Source of the DNA: Streptomyces sp. DH12
GTDB lineage: Bacteria; Actinomycetota; Actinomycetes; Streptomycetales; Streptomycetaceae
Direction of reading: 5' to 3'
Assembly: GCF_020873895.1 (NCBI RefSeq)
Contig: NZ_JAHWGT010000028.1
Span: forward strand, 1 to 64,000
Length of the DNA: 64,000 nt
This document shows positions 36,439-44,775 of this stretch, piece after piece; the stretch's first letter is position 1; each line of letters begins with the position of its first letter. A model generated the notes under the pieces. That model saw only the letters and a list, made by a program, of their open reading frames with translations, had not been told where the DNA came from and ran no database searches. A program made the position numbers and the translations under genes.

Positions 36439-37898
36439 GACGTGGGGGCCGGGCACTCCGGCACAGCCGGTCGCTCCTTGGTGCGGACGGCGGGGAGCCA
36501 CGCCGCGGGGGGAGCGGAGCCGGGCGGGAGGCGGACCCGGTACCAGCGGGTGGACCGCAGGTCCTCCTCGTCGATGATGGGCTGCCCCTCGGCCAGCTGG
36601 CAGTCGGCGGTGAGGACGTCCCCGTGCCACACCCGGGTCGGTACGACGTTGTCCGCGACGTACGGCTGTACGGGGTCGATCGCCAGGCCCAGGCTGCACT
36701 GCGGGTCCCGGTCGGCCCGGTCCTGGCAGCCCCGCTCCGCGTTGAACACCCGGATCGCACCGGTCGCCGGGGCGGTGCGGTCGGGCGGTGCGGACGGGCC
36801 CACCCGTACCGCGTCCGAGGCCAGGACCGAGCCGGCGATCCCGCAGAGCGCGGTGGTCAGGACGGCGGCGCGGGCCCGGTCCCGCAGGGCCGCCGCCCCC
36901 GCCCCGCGCGCCTCCTGGTGGGCGCGGATGCGGGCGAGCAGCCTGTCGGCGGTGTGCGGGGCGCGCTCCGCGTGGGTCGGGGCGAGGCAGTCGGCGGCCA
37001 GCTCGCGCCAGAACGGCGGCAGGGCGGGATCCATCCGCAGCGGGGCGCGCCCCGCGCCGTACTCCTGGACCGCGGCGCCCCGGGCCACGGGCGTGGCACC
37101 GTGAAACGGTGAGCCACCCGACGCGAACACCTCGTGGATGACGATGCCCAGGGCCCAGATGTCGGCACTCGGCCGTACCTGCACCCCGAGCTCCCCGAGG
37201 GGCGCCCTCCAGCGCTCGGGCGGGAGGTAGTCCAGGGTGCCCAGGGGAGGGGCGTACCCGTGCGTGCCCGTCAGCTCGGTGGCGAGGCCGAAGTCCGACA
37301 GCCTCACCGAGCGGTCCCCGCCCAGCAGGATGTTCTCGGGCTTGAGATCGGCGTGGACCCAGCCCGACCGGTGGAGGTGGGCGAGCCCCTCGCAGATCTC
37401 CGCGATCAGCCGGCCGCGGTCGGTCTCCGGCACCCCGGTGTGGACGAGTTCCCGCAGACTCCCCGCGGCCCTCTCCATGACCAGGACGATCGCGCCGTCC
37501 AGGGAGGGCCGGTCCGGTGCGGAGAGAACGAAGGTCTCCAGGAAGCCGATCAGCCGCGGATGCCCCGCCCGGCGCCCGAGTTCGACCTCGCGGCGGGCGG
37601 ACTCCACGATCCTGCGCGCCTGACGCGGCGCGAGCCCGGCGGTCGGCATGATCTTGAGCGCGACGTCGGCGGACCGGCCGGCGGGGCGGTCGTTCCGGCC
37701 GGTGGGGCGCCGTCCGCGCCGGTCGGAGGCCGGGTCCGGGTGCCTTTCGGCCGGCCGTGCCGCGTAGACCGTGGACCAGCCTCCGGAGCCGATCAGCTCG
37801 GTCACCACCCAGGCTCCCACCCGGTGGCCGGGTGGGAGCAGGTCCGCCCGGTCGTCCCCCGTCTCCGTAGTGCGGCCCGGCCCGTGCGGCGCGGTCAC
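36429..37898 (-). CDS. membrane Ser/Thr protein kinase
   Basis: A 489-residue Hanks-type kinase. Gly loop GSGGWSTV (36-43), an inserted Arg/Pro-rich loop of about 25 residues before the ATP-binding Lys (VALKIM, about Lys82), catalytic loop VHADLKPEN (181-189), DFG (202-204) and GTLDYLPPERW. A single membrane segment follows (about 335-355, AVLTTALCGIAGSVLAS). Beyond it lies an external domain of about 130 residues with four cysteines (GCQDRADRDPQCS, DCQLAEG, PECP) that I do not recognise. Its GTG start overlaps the FHA gene's stop (GTGA), so the two are translationally coupled and the FHA protein is the likely substrate or docking partner. Confidence 0.9.
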   Translation of the reverse strand: MTAPHGPGRTTETGDDRADLLPPGHRVGAWVVTELIGSGGWSTVYAARPAERHPDPASDRRGRRPTGRNDRPAGRSADVALKIMPTAGLAPRQARRIVESARREVELGRRAGHPRLIGFLETFVLSAPDRPSLDGAIVLVMERAAGSLRELVHTGVPETDRGRLIAEICEGLAHLHRSGWVHADLKPENILLGGDRSVRLSDFGLATELTGTHGYAPPLGTLDYLPPERWRAPLGELGVQVRPSADIWALGIVIHEVFASGGSPFHGATPVARGAAVQEYGAGRAPLRMDPALPPFWRELAADCLAPTHAERAPHTADRLLARIRAHQEARGAGAAALRDRARAAVLTTALCGIAGSVLASDAVRVGPSAPPDRTAPATGAIRVFNAERGCQDRADRDPQCSLGLAIDPVQPYVADNVVPTRVWHGDVLTADCQLAEGQPIIDEEDLRSTRWYRVRLPPGSAPPAAWLPAVRTKERPAVPECPAPTSAR

Positions 37899-38704
37899 CG
37901 CTCGGCCTGCCGCTCCCGCCCGCCGGCCCCCGTCAGGGGCGGCAGCAGGGCGAGGTGTTCCTCCCGTACGAGCCCGAAGCGCAGGGCCAGTGCGACGATC
38001 TCCTCCCGCTTGCCGTTGCGCCGGTCGCCTTTGCCGTGGTCGCCGGGGGAGGGGACGCCGATGCGCAGCTTCTCCTCGGCGAGGTAGTCGATGTGCGAAC
38101 TGACCGCCCGCGCGGTCAGGGTGCGGCACGGGGCGAGCCCGCTGAGCCGCTCGACGATCCGGGGGGTGGTGGGCACGGCCACCCGGGACTGGTCGCGCAG
38201 GCGCGGTTCGCAGAGAGCGACGAGGACGAGGAAGTACGTGGCCGTCTCGTCCAGGGAGTACGCGGTGACCGTGTGGTTTCCCCACGGGGCGCCCGTGGCG
38301 TCCGGGTCCAGGTAGACGTGGTCGGGCGCGAACACCTGGAAGGAGACCGGGACGTCGCCTCGGGTGGGCAGCACCACGCGGGAGAACTCGAACGGGATGG
38401 GCACCCCGACCCGTCGCGGCGGGACCCTCAGGTACTCGCCCGCCCCCTCCGGGTTCTCGACGAGGTAGCTGTGGGCGGCGCTGTGGTTCGTCAGCTGCCA
38501 GTGGTCGTCCGTCACCCGGATCTCCCCGGCGAGCCGGGAGATCGCCGCGTCGGAGAGGCGCAGCTCGACGGGTACCGACGTGGAGCCCCGCCCGAAGCGG
38601 GCGACCTCGCCGGGACCCAGGCGCAACGTCACCGCGCCGTCGCGGGGTTCGCCCGGGTCGGTACCGCCGCTCCCCGGCGGCAGATGGACGACCACGCCGC
38701 TCAC
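37895..38704 (-). CDS. FHA-domain protein with C-terminal winged-helix region
   Basis: A 269-residue cytoplasmic protein. The N-terminal FHA domain (about 22-95) shows VARFGRG, LSDAAISRLAGEI and LTNHSAAHSYLVEN, with Gly-Arg, Ser-Arg and Asn at the phosphothreonine-binding positions. The C-terminal half (about 140-245, YFLVLVALCEPRLRD, RTLTARAVSSHIDYLAEEKL) resembles a winged helix, so this could be an FHA-containing transcription factor of the EmbR-like kind read out by the adjacent kinase. GTG 38704. The last four bases overlap the kinase start. Confidence 0.82.
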   Translation of the reverse strand: MSGVVVHLPPGSGGTDPGEPRDGAVTLRLGPGEVARFGRGSTSVPVELRLSDAAISRLAGEIRVTDDHWQLTNHSAAHSYLVENPEGAGEYLRVPPRRVGVPIPFEFSRVVLPTRGDVPVSFQVFAPDHVYLDPDATGAPWGNHTVTAYSLDETATYFLVLVALCEPRLRDQSRVAVPTTPRIVERLSGLAPCRTLTARAVSSHIDYLAEEKLRIGVPSPGDHGKGDRRNGKREEIVALALRFGLVREEHLALLPPLTGAGGRERQAER

Positions 38705-39330
38705 CGTTCCCCCCGTTCCCCGCGTCGCACCAGTCGGACGAGCCGAACGATACTCATCCGTCCGGGGAGTTCACCGGCGTACTTCGGCCACTTCGGCCGG
38801 GACCGTCCGTGGTCCGGACCACCGGCACCGGCGGCGCGTGCGGCCCGGGAGCCGCGCGCGGCGGGACCGTTCGGCGCCGGAAGGGCCCGCTGCGGCCCTC
38901 GCCCGCCGAGCCGGAGGCCACCGCGTTCGGCGGCGGGAGCCCGGCGATTCGGCCCTTCTCCCGCGCCCGACCGCGGCGGTGCGGCGCCGCTCGCCGCGGA
39001 CGAGGTGAGCGGGACGGTCCGCTGGTCCCGGGCGGCCGGAACCCGAAATCCGCCCCCGCGCGGGGGCGGGCGCCTCGCCGCGCGTCCCCCGCGAGGTGGG
39101 GAACGTCACCGTGTGCCGGGCGGCGGAACGGCGGTTCGGACCGTGCGGCGACGCCGGGGAACCGCCGTTCCCCCTGTTCACGTGGCGAGATCCGCACTCT
39201 GCCGACGCGACCGTCGGTCCGCCCGGCGGTGTGGGCGGTGGCTGTGGCCGCGGGTGCGGCCATGACCGGGGTGTGGCGGTGAGCGGGTGGGGCCGGTGGG
39301 GGTCCGCCGCGGCCGGGCGGTGGGGGCGGG
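38705..39330. other. non-coding stretch
   Basis: No gene supportable in about 625 bases. It contains one striking inverted repeat (see 39125-39171) and the promoter of the FHA-kinase operon near 38710-38760, where ACGATACTCAT is the only AT-rich patch. Confidence 0.5.
39125..39171. repeat. 13-bp perfect inverted repeat
   Basis: GGAACGGCGGTTC (39125-39137) and GAACCGCCGTTCC (39159-39171), spacer 21 bases, between the FHA gene's upstream region and the 3' end of the lectin gene. It could terminate the lectin transcript (160 bases past its stop) or be an operator. Confidence 0.6.
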
Positions 39331-40584
39331 TCAGTCGACGACGGGGCCGGGGGTGTCGTTGAGCGAGGTCCATTCCGACCAGGTGGCGGGCCCGGTCTGC
39401 CGGGTGTGGAGGACACCGGTGCTCCCCGCGCCGAAGACCTCGATCCGGCCGTCGGCGTTGGTGGCGGCGGTGACTTCGCTGCCCCCCGGACCGAAGGCGG
39501 TCCAACCGCCGTAAGGGGCGTTGGGGGCGGTCTGCCCGGTGCGGGCGGTGGTGTCGCCGTTCATGGCGAAGACCTCGATCCGGCCGTCGGGGGTGCGGTC
39601 ACTGGTGAGCTGAGCGTCGGCGGGACCGCCGGTCCGCTCCCACCCCGACCAACCGGCCGGCCCCGTCTGGTACTTGTGGAACACCCCCGCCGGGCCGGAG
39701 GCGAAGACCTCAAGGCGGCCATCGGCGTTGTGGTCCGCGGTCAGGTCGTGGCCGCCGCCTCCGAAGGAGGCGTCCCACGCGGACCAGCCGCCGTCGGGTG
39801 CCGTCTGGTAGCGGTGCTGGAACGTGGAGCCGTTGAGGGCGAACACCTCCAGGCGCCCGTCCGGTGACGTCTCCATCTCGACGCGGCTGTCCGCCGGACC
39901 TCCGCCGGTGGACTCCCAGTCGGACCAACGGCCGTTGGGAGCCAGTTGGTACCGGTGGAGGACCCCGGCCGGCCCGGAGGCGTACACCTCGATGCGCCCG
40001 TCGGCGTTCACGCCGGCCGCGGTGTCGCGGCCGCCGCCTCCGAAGGGCGACCAGTTCGACCAGCGGCCCGAGGGGGAGAGCTGCCAGCGGTGCCGGAAGA
40101 CGTTCCCGTTGACGGCGAACAACTCCAGGCGGCCGTCCGCGTTCCGTGCGATGGCGAGCTGGGCGTCGCCCGGTCCGGCGAGCGGTTCCCAGGCCGACCA
40201 GTCGCCGTTCGCCTCCCGCTGCCACGCGTGGTGCACGCCGTCGGCGCCGGAGGCGAACACCTCCAGGCGGCCGTCCGCGGACCGTGCCGACACCACCCGG
40301 CCCGACTCCGCGGGGTGCACGGGCGGCTCGTTGCGCGACCCGGCGGCCGGGGTGCGAGGGGCCGCCTCGGGGGCGACGCCGTCGTGGCCGCTGGGGGAGT
40401 GCGGGGACACGGGCTCGACGACCGCGCCCGCCGCGGTCGCGGTCCGGGGCGCGGGGGAGGCGGCCGAAGCGGCGGTCCGGGCCGTGGCGGAGGACGCGGC
40501 CGGCAGCGCCGAAAGGAAGGCGGCCGTCGCCGCGACGACACCGATCAGTGCGCGGTGGGACAGTCCGGGTGATCCGGGACGCAT
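39331..40584 (-). CDS. secreted seven-bladed PLL-like lectin
   Basis: A 417-residue secreted protein. Signal peptide about 1-35; a low-complexity Pro/Ala linker to residue 95; then seven repeats of about 46 residues, each built on (N)ADGR(L/I)EVFA and a later W-S-x-W. The repeats match the PLL (Photorhabdus lectin)-like beta-propeller, which binds fucose or methylated sugars between blades. The repeats alternate between two subtypes (FASG..GV in blades 1, 3, 5, 7; FA.NG in 2, 4, 6). There is no catalytic residue set. GGGGGAGGAG precedes ATG 40584. Lies beside snapalysin and the cutinase-like gene, other secreted proteins. Confidence 0.85.
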   Translation of the reverse strand: MRPGSPGLSHRALIGVVAATAAFLSALPAASSATARTAASAASPAPRTATAAGAVVEPVSPHSPSGHDGVAPEAAPRTPAAGSRNEPPVHPAESGRVVSARSADGRLEVFASGADGVHHAWQREANGDWSAWEPLAGPGDAQLAIARNADGRLELFAVNGNVFRHRWQLSPSGRWSNWSPFGGGGRDTAAGVNADGRIEVYASGPAGVLHRYQLAPNGRWSDWESTGGGPADSRVEMETSPDGRLEVFALNGSTFQHRYQTAPDGGWSAWDASFGGGGHDLTADHNADGRLEVFASGPAGVFHKYQTGPAGWSGWERTGGPADAQLTSDRTPDGRIEVFAMNGDTTARTGQTAPNAPYGGWTAFGPGGSEVTAATNADGRIEVFGAGSTGVLHTRQTGPATWSEWTSLNDTPGPVVD

Positions 40585-41071
40585 CAGGCGCTCCTCCCCC
40601 TGGCTCTCGGGGTGTGTGGGACGGGTGTGCGGGACGGGCGCCCCGGTCGGGCCGTGCGCGGCCGGCGGCCGATGGCGCCGTCGCCGGTTCCGGCCGTGTG
40701 ATCGGGCGGTGTGGAAGGTAGCAGCGGCGCGGAGGCCGGGGGCACCCGGAACGTTACGGACTGACAGACGCGAGCGCGTCGGCCAAGGGCCGTACACGAC
40801 CGTGATCGGCCGCCCGCTCCGGCAGGGCCCGGCGGTCGCTGCCCGTCCGGGGCCGTGGTCGGCGGCAGGGACGCTGCCGCGCCGTCGGAGTCGCTGCCTG
40901 GGAGGGCCATGTGCCTCCGCGCACCCTTGGCGGTCACCGGCTTCGTTCGTGCGGTACCGGCCATGCGGCAAGCCATCGAGGCGCCGGCCTCGGGGGGCCC
41001 TTGCCCGCCGTACTGCGACGGGGCGAGCGGGCGGAGGGTGCGCCGCCCGCCGGCCGGGCGTGGGGGAACGA
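40585..41071. other. intergenic region upstream of the lectin gene
   Basis: About 490 bases without a supportable gene. It must contain the lectin promoter on the minus strand, and ends at the snapalysin terminator. Confidence 0.45.
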
Positions 41072-41108
41072 GGCGATGCCTGACCGCGTGTCGCGGTCAG
41101 GCATCGCC
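41072..41108 (-). terminator. 17-bp perfect terminator of the snapalysin gene
   Basis: GGCGATGCCTGACCGCG (41072-41088) pairs perfectly with 41092-41108 with a TGT loop, 20 bases past the snapalysin stop. Confidence 0.88.
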
Positions 41109-41128
41109 GGCTCCGGGGGTCGTCCCGG

Positions 41129-41707
41129 TCAGGGGGCGTCCACCAGCACGCGGCTCTCGCCGGGGGTGCGCACGGCGGCGCCGGCCGAGTACGTGTTCTC
41201 GACCCGCGAGCGTTCGGCCGTGTCGGGCACGGCGTTCCTGCAACCGGTGCCGGCGGTGGAGCCCGACATCAGCTGCGAGCAGGGGCCGGGCTTGGTGTCG
41301 GGCAGGCCCAGGCTGTGGCCGAGCTCGTGGGCGACGATGCGGGTCCTGTCGTATCCCTGGGCGACCGCCTGGCTGCCGAGTTCGACGCTGGCCCGGCCGC
41401 CCGGGCGCACCGGACCGAGGGTGGCCTGCGGCCAGCCGGTGGTGGCCACGATCACGATCTCGGCTCGGGTACCGGGCGCGGCCTTGACCAGTCTGACGTT
41501 GCCGACGTTGCCGTTCCACGCGGCGACTCCGGCCGAGATCGCCTGCTGCCAGCCGCCGGCCCGGCTGTCGTCGTATCGGAGCGTGACCACCGCGGCTGTG
41601 CCGCTCGCCGTGGTCGGTTGGGTCGCGGTCACGGCGTGCGCCGCCGGTGCGGCTGCCAGGAGCAGGGCCGCCGCGGCGGCGGCGATGCCCGGCCGTAAGT
41701 AGTGCAT
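41129..41707 (-). CDS. snapalysin (M7 small zinc metalloprotease)
   Basis: A 192-residue secreted protease of the Streptomyces snapalysin family. Signal peptide 1-26 (AAPAAHAV), short pro-region, then the mature metalloprotease with VAHELGHSLGLPD (zinc His, His and Asp, catalytic Glu) and the conserved Cys pair (GPCSQLMSGSTAGTGC). It digests casein-like proteins outside the cell. GGAGGA precedes ATG 41707. The classical arrangement has a divergent LysR activator (snpR-like); here the divergent neighbour is instead the cutinase-like gene 487 bp away, so control must come from elsewhere. Confidence 0.93.
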   Translation of the reverse strand: MHYLRPGIAAAAAALLLAAAPAAHAVTATQPTTASGTAAVVTLRYDDSRAGGWQQAISAGVAAWNGNVGNVRLVKAAPGTRAEIVIVATTGWPQATLGPVRPGGRASVELGSQAVAQGYDRTRIVAHELGHSLGLPDTKPGPCSQLMSGSTAGTGCRNAVPDTAERSRVENTYSAGAAVRTPGESRVLVDAP

Positions 41708-42194
41708 GAGCACTCCTCCGTGTGTGGGGGGTGGTCCGTTCCCATGGATAAGCATGAGCATGCCAACCCAGTTCACTTGCATGCCCGCAGACTCGTCAAT
41801 CCATGCGAGCCGACTTCCGGGGAGCGCGTGGTCGCGGTCTTCGGGGGCGGTGACTGCCGGGGGCTCCCGTCGTGCGGGCAGGTGGCGTGCCCAAGCCGTG
41901 GAGGATACGTCGGAGCCCGTCCGGCGGACCGGCGTGCCGCTGGGCGCCACGGTGGCCCGGCGCCCACGCGGGCCCCGCGGCATGTCGGTGGTCCTGCCCC
42001 GCACCGGCGGTTTCATCAGGATGTCATCGGCCGCTGTCACGGTCATCCGGTGACCTCGGCCGACCGCCGCGCCGCACCGGAAAGCGGGCGGGCGGCCGGC
42101 TGCACGGACCGGTCGCACCGACCGGTCACACCGACCGGCCGCGTGGGCCCCTCGCACGGGCCGGGCGGGCCGACCACACACAGGGGAGAATCGC
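41708..42194. other. divergent promoter region, snapalysin / cutinase-like gene
   Basis: No gene seen. Near the snapalysin start (41755-41785) GCATGC occurs twice, 25 bases apart (AGCATGCC and TTGCATGCCC), in the only AT-richer part, and may be regulator sites. Confidence 0.4.
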
Positions 42195-42851
42195 ATGCGA
42201 CGTAAAGGGATGGCGGCGGCGTCAGCCGGTGTTCTGCTGGCAGCCGGGCTCTCGGTGACGCAGGGCTCCGCGGCGTACGCGGCGGCTCCGTGCCAGGGCA
42301 CCTACACGATCGTCGTCGGTGGCACGGGCAGTTCGTGGAACAACGACGGCTTCCACGGCAACATCCAGCAGCACGTCGGGTACCCCACCCAGATCCCCAA
42401 CGGCGCGAGCGCCCGGGCCGGCGTCAACGAGCTGAACCGGCTGGTCCGCGACCAGCGCGCCGCCTGCCCGAACCAGCACGTCAAGATGGGCGGTTACTCC
42501 CTGGGCGCCGCGGTGGTGCACATCTGGGTGACCGAGAACTGGCAGACGTTCGGCAACGTCAACGCCATCCTCATCGCGGACCCCAAGCGCCAGGGCCCTC
42601 CCGGTGCCAACGGCGGGTCCGTGCCGTTCGGCGGGATCGTCGGCGCCCCGCTCGCCGGCGCCGACCGGTTCTTCGGCAACGTGCCGGTCAAGACGATCTG
42701 CCACTGGGACTACGTCTGCGACGAGTCGGCGGGCATCTGGACCTACCCGAACAACCACGTCAAGAACTACCAATCCCACGACTTCAACATGGACCACCAC
42801 AACGACACCGCCAACGAGCAGTGGTACAACGGCGTCTGGTACCCGGCGTAG
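42195..42851 (+). CDS. secreted cutinase-like alpha/beta hydrolase
   Basis: A 218-residue secreted hydrolase. Signal peptide 1-31 (SAAYAAAP). Core strand CQGTYTIVVGGTGSSW, nucleophile elbow GGYSLGAAVVHIW, then DPKRQGPPGANG, a Cys-flanked Asp region TICHWDYVCDESAG and the His in NNHVKNYQSHDF. This is the cutinase/PE-PPE-type serine esterase layout with the conserved disulfide. It probably cleaves lipid or polyester bonds. GGGGAGAA precedes ATG 42195. Confidence 0.8.
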   Translation: MRRKGMAAASAGVLLAAGLSVTQGSAAYAAAPCQGTYTIVVGGTGSSWNNDGFHGNIQQHVGYPTQIPNGASARAGVNELNRLVRDQRAACPNQHVKMGGYSLGAAVVHIWVTENWQTFGNVNAILIADPKRQGPPGANGGSVPFGGIVGAPLAGADRFFGNVPVKTICHWDYVCDESAGIWTYPNNHVKNYQSHDFNMDHHNDTANEQWYNGVWYPA

Positions 42852-42998
42852 CCGCGGGAGCGCCGTCCGCACGGAGGGCCGTCGCCCGGGAGCGCGGGCG
42901 CGCCTTCGCCGCCGGTCAGGGGCCGGGCGGGACCGGCCGCCGGCAGGCGGTGCGCGGTGACGCGTCCCCGTGCCGCGCGGGGGGCGCGGGGGCGCGGG

Positions 42999-44192
42999 TC
43001 ATCGACGTTCCGACGGGCCGCCGCGCCGCGCCCGCGGCCGCCCGGCCGGAGAGGGAGGGGCGAGGCCGAGACCGGCTTCGTCACCGCGCAGGATCATCCG
43101 GTACGTCCGCCGCAGCAGCCGGCTCGGAGGCAACCCCAGGTCGTCGGCGAGGCGGCGGCGGGCGCGGTCGAAGACGGCCAACGCGTCGGCCTGCCGACCG
43201 GTGCGGTACAGCGCGCGCATGAGCATCGCGGCCAGCGGCTCGTTCAGGGGGTGCGCGGCGGCCAGGGCGAGCAGCTCGCCGATCGCCTCCGCGTCCTGAC
43301 CCAGCCGCAGTTGCCACTGCGCCTTCCGCTGCGTGAGCGCGACCCGGCGCTCGGTCAGCCGCAGCCGCTCCAGTTCGGCGAGAGGCCCCGGCAGCCCGGC
43401 CAGCGGCTCCCCGCCGAACAGGTCCAGTGCCCGGTGACAGAGGTGGACCGCCTCGGCCCCCTCGCCCGCCCGGTCCGCCGCCGCGCTCTCGGCGACCAGC
43501 TCCTCCATGCGTGCCGCGTCCACGTCGACCGCGCCGGGAGCCAGCCGGTACCCGCGCCAGGCGTGCTCGATGACCGCGTCCGCGCCGTCCCCGACGCGCA
43601 GGGCCTTGCGCAACCGGTAGACGTACACCGGCACGACGTTCGCGACCGGCGGCTCCGGGCCCCACACGTCGTCGAGGAGTTGCTGCCGGCTGCGGGTCCG
43701 CCCGGCGCGGAGCGCCAGCGCCGCCAGGACCGCTTGCTGACGCGGGTGCCCCAGGTCCACGGGGCGTCCGTCCACCCAGGCCCGCAGCGGCCCGAGCACG
43801 GACATCCGCAGCCGCGGTCCGGCCGCCCGGCCGGTATCCACCCGGCCGGCACCCGCCTGGTCGGCGTCCGCCCGGTTGCCGTCCGCCCGTGACACCGTGC
43901 CCGCCGACTGCGCGCGGGGGCCGCCACCGGGGGCGACCAGGCCGCAGTCGAAGGCGTGGACGATGGCGGCCGCCCGGTCGCGCAGGCCGAGCTTCACGAG
44001 GATCCGCGCGAGGTGCTGGGCCACGGCCTCCTCGGAGAGCGCGAGGGCGGCCGCGATCTCGTCGTCCCGCAGCCCGCAGCCGACCGCGGAGAGCACCGAA
44101 GCCTCCCGGCACCCGAGCACGTCGGCCGTGGCGGTGGCCGTGGCCGTGGCGGTGGCGGTGGTCGGGCGGTCGGTGGCGGCGGTCGTCGGCAT
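42999..44192 (-). CDS. LuxR-HTH / SARP fusion regulator
   Basis: A 397-residue regulator with an unusual order. Residues about 25-85 form a LuxR/GerE-type HTH (LGCREASVLSAVGCGLRDDEIA, then VAQHLARILVKLGLRDRAAAIVHAF). Then, after a low-complexity linker, comes a SARP unit: OmpR-like winged helix (RMSVLGPLRAWVDGRPVDLG, LLDDVWG, YVYRLRKAL; about 130-230) and a bacterial transcriptional activation domain (AVHLCHRALDLFGGEPLAGL ... DALAVFDRARRRLADDLGL; about 240-385). The N-terminus has a Thr-Ala repeat (TATATATATATA). SARP regulators activate antibiotic clusters; a FabF remnant is the only biosynthetic trace beside it. ATG 44192 is the first start before the HTH. Confidence 0.85.
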   Translation of the reverse strand: MPTTAATDRPTTATATATATATADVLGCREASVLSAVGCGLRDDEIAAALALSEEAVAQHLARILVKLGLRDRAAAIVHAFDCGLVAPGGGPRAQSAGTVSRADGNRADADQAGAGRVDTGRAAGPRLRMSVLGPLRAWVDGRPVDLGHPRQQAVLAALALRAGRTRSRQQLLDDVWGPEPPVANVVPVYVYRLRKALRVGDGADAVIEHAWRGYRLAPGAVDVDAARMEELVAESAAADRAGEGAEAVHLCHRALDLFGGEPLAGLPGPLAELERLRLTERRVALTQRKAQWQLRLGQDAEAIGELLALAAAHPLNEPLAAMLMRALYRTGRQADALAVFDRARRRLADDLGLPPSRLLRRTYRMILRGDEAGLGLAPPSPAGRPRARRGGPSERR

Positions 44193-44310
44193 CGCTGCTC
44201 CCCGGGCTGGTCGGTGTGGCGGGCGCCGTCGCAACGTAGTGGCCGGACCGTCGGGCAGGACATCCGGAACGATCCGGGGTGACAGGCCCACCCGGGGCCT
44301 CTTCCTCGGG

Positions 44311-44652
44311 TCGGACGTGGGGCTCGTCCACGCCCACGCCACCTCCACCGAGTCCGGCGACGTGGCCGAGGCGGAGGCGATCGACCGGGCCGTCGGGCGG
44401 CACGCGGCCGTCACGGCGACCAAGTCGATGACCGGGCACATGCTGGGCGCCTCGGGAGCGGTCGGGGCGCTCGCCGCGCTGCTCGCGCTCCGGGACGGCG
44501 TCGTCCCGCCGATCCTCAACCTGGACGCGGTCGACCCGAGGGTGGACCTCGACCTGGTGCGCGGCGGGGCCCGCGAGGGGGACTGGACGGCGTCGCTGGC
44601 CAACTCCTTCGGCTTCGGCGGACACAACGTCAGCCTGGTCTTCACGCGCTGA
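44311..44652 (+). pseudogene. C-terminal remnant of a FabF-type ketosynthase
   Basis: The last 114 residues of a beta-ketoacyl-ACP synthase II survive: VHAHATSTESGDVAEAEAI with one catalytic His, TATKSMTGHMLGASGAVGAL with the other, and NSFGFGGHNVSLVF at the end. The N-terminal two thirds, including the nucleophilic Cys, are absent, and no start or ribosome site precedes the homologous part; upstream DNA belongs to the oppositely oriented regulator. So the gene is a deletion scar. It joins the regulator gene with only 118 bases between them. Confidence 0.85.
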
Positions 44653-44775
44653 ACCACCGGTGCGAGGACCGGGCGCGGGGCCTTCGGGCCTCGGTGCTTG
44701 CGGGCCGTGCGGACCTTGCGCGCTGTGTCTGCGTGTCTGTGTGTCTGCGTGCGCGGGGCTTGCGGTGGCTGCGGG

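Noticed and set aside
38754-39416. 220-codon minus-strand frame before the FHA gene
   Set aside because: Pro/Arg/Gly-rich composition artefact without start signals.
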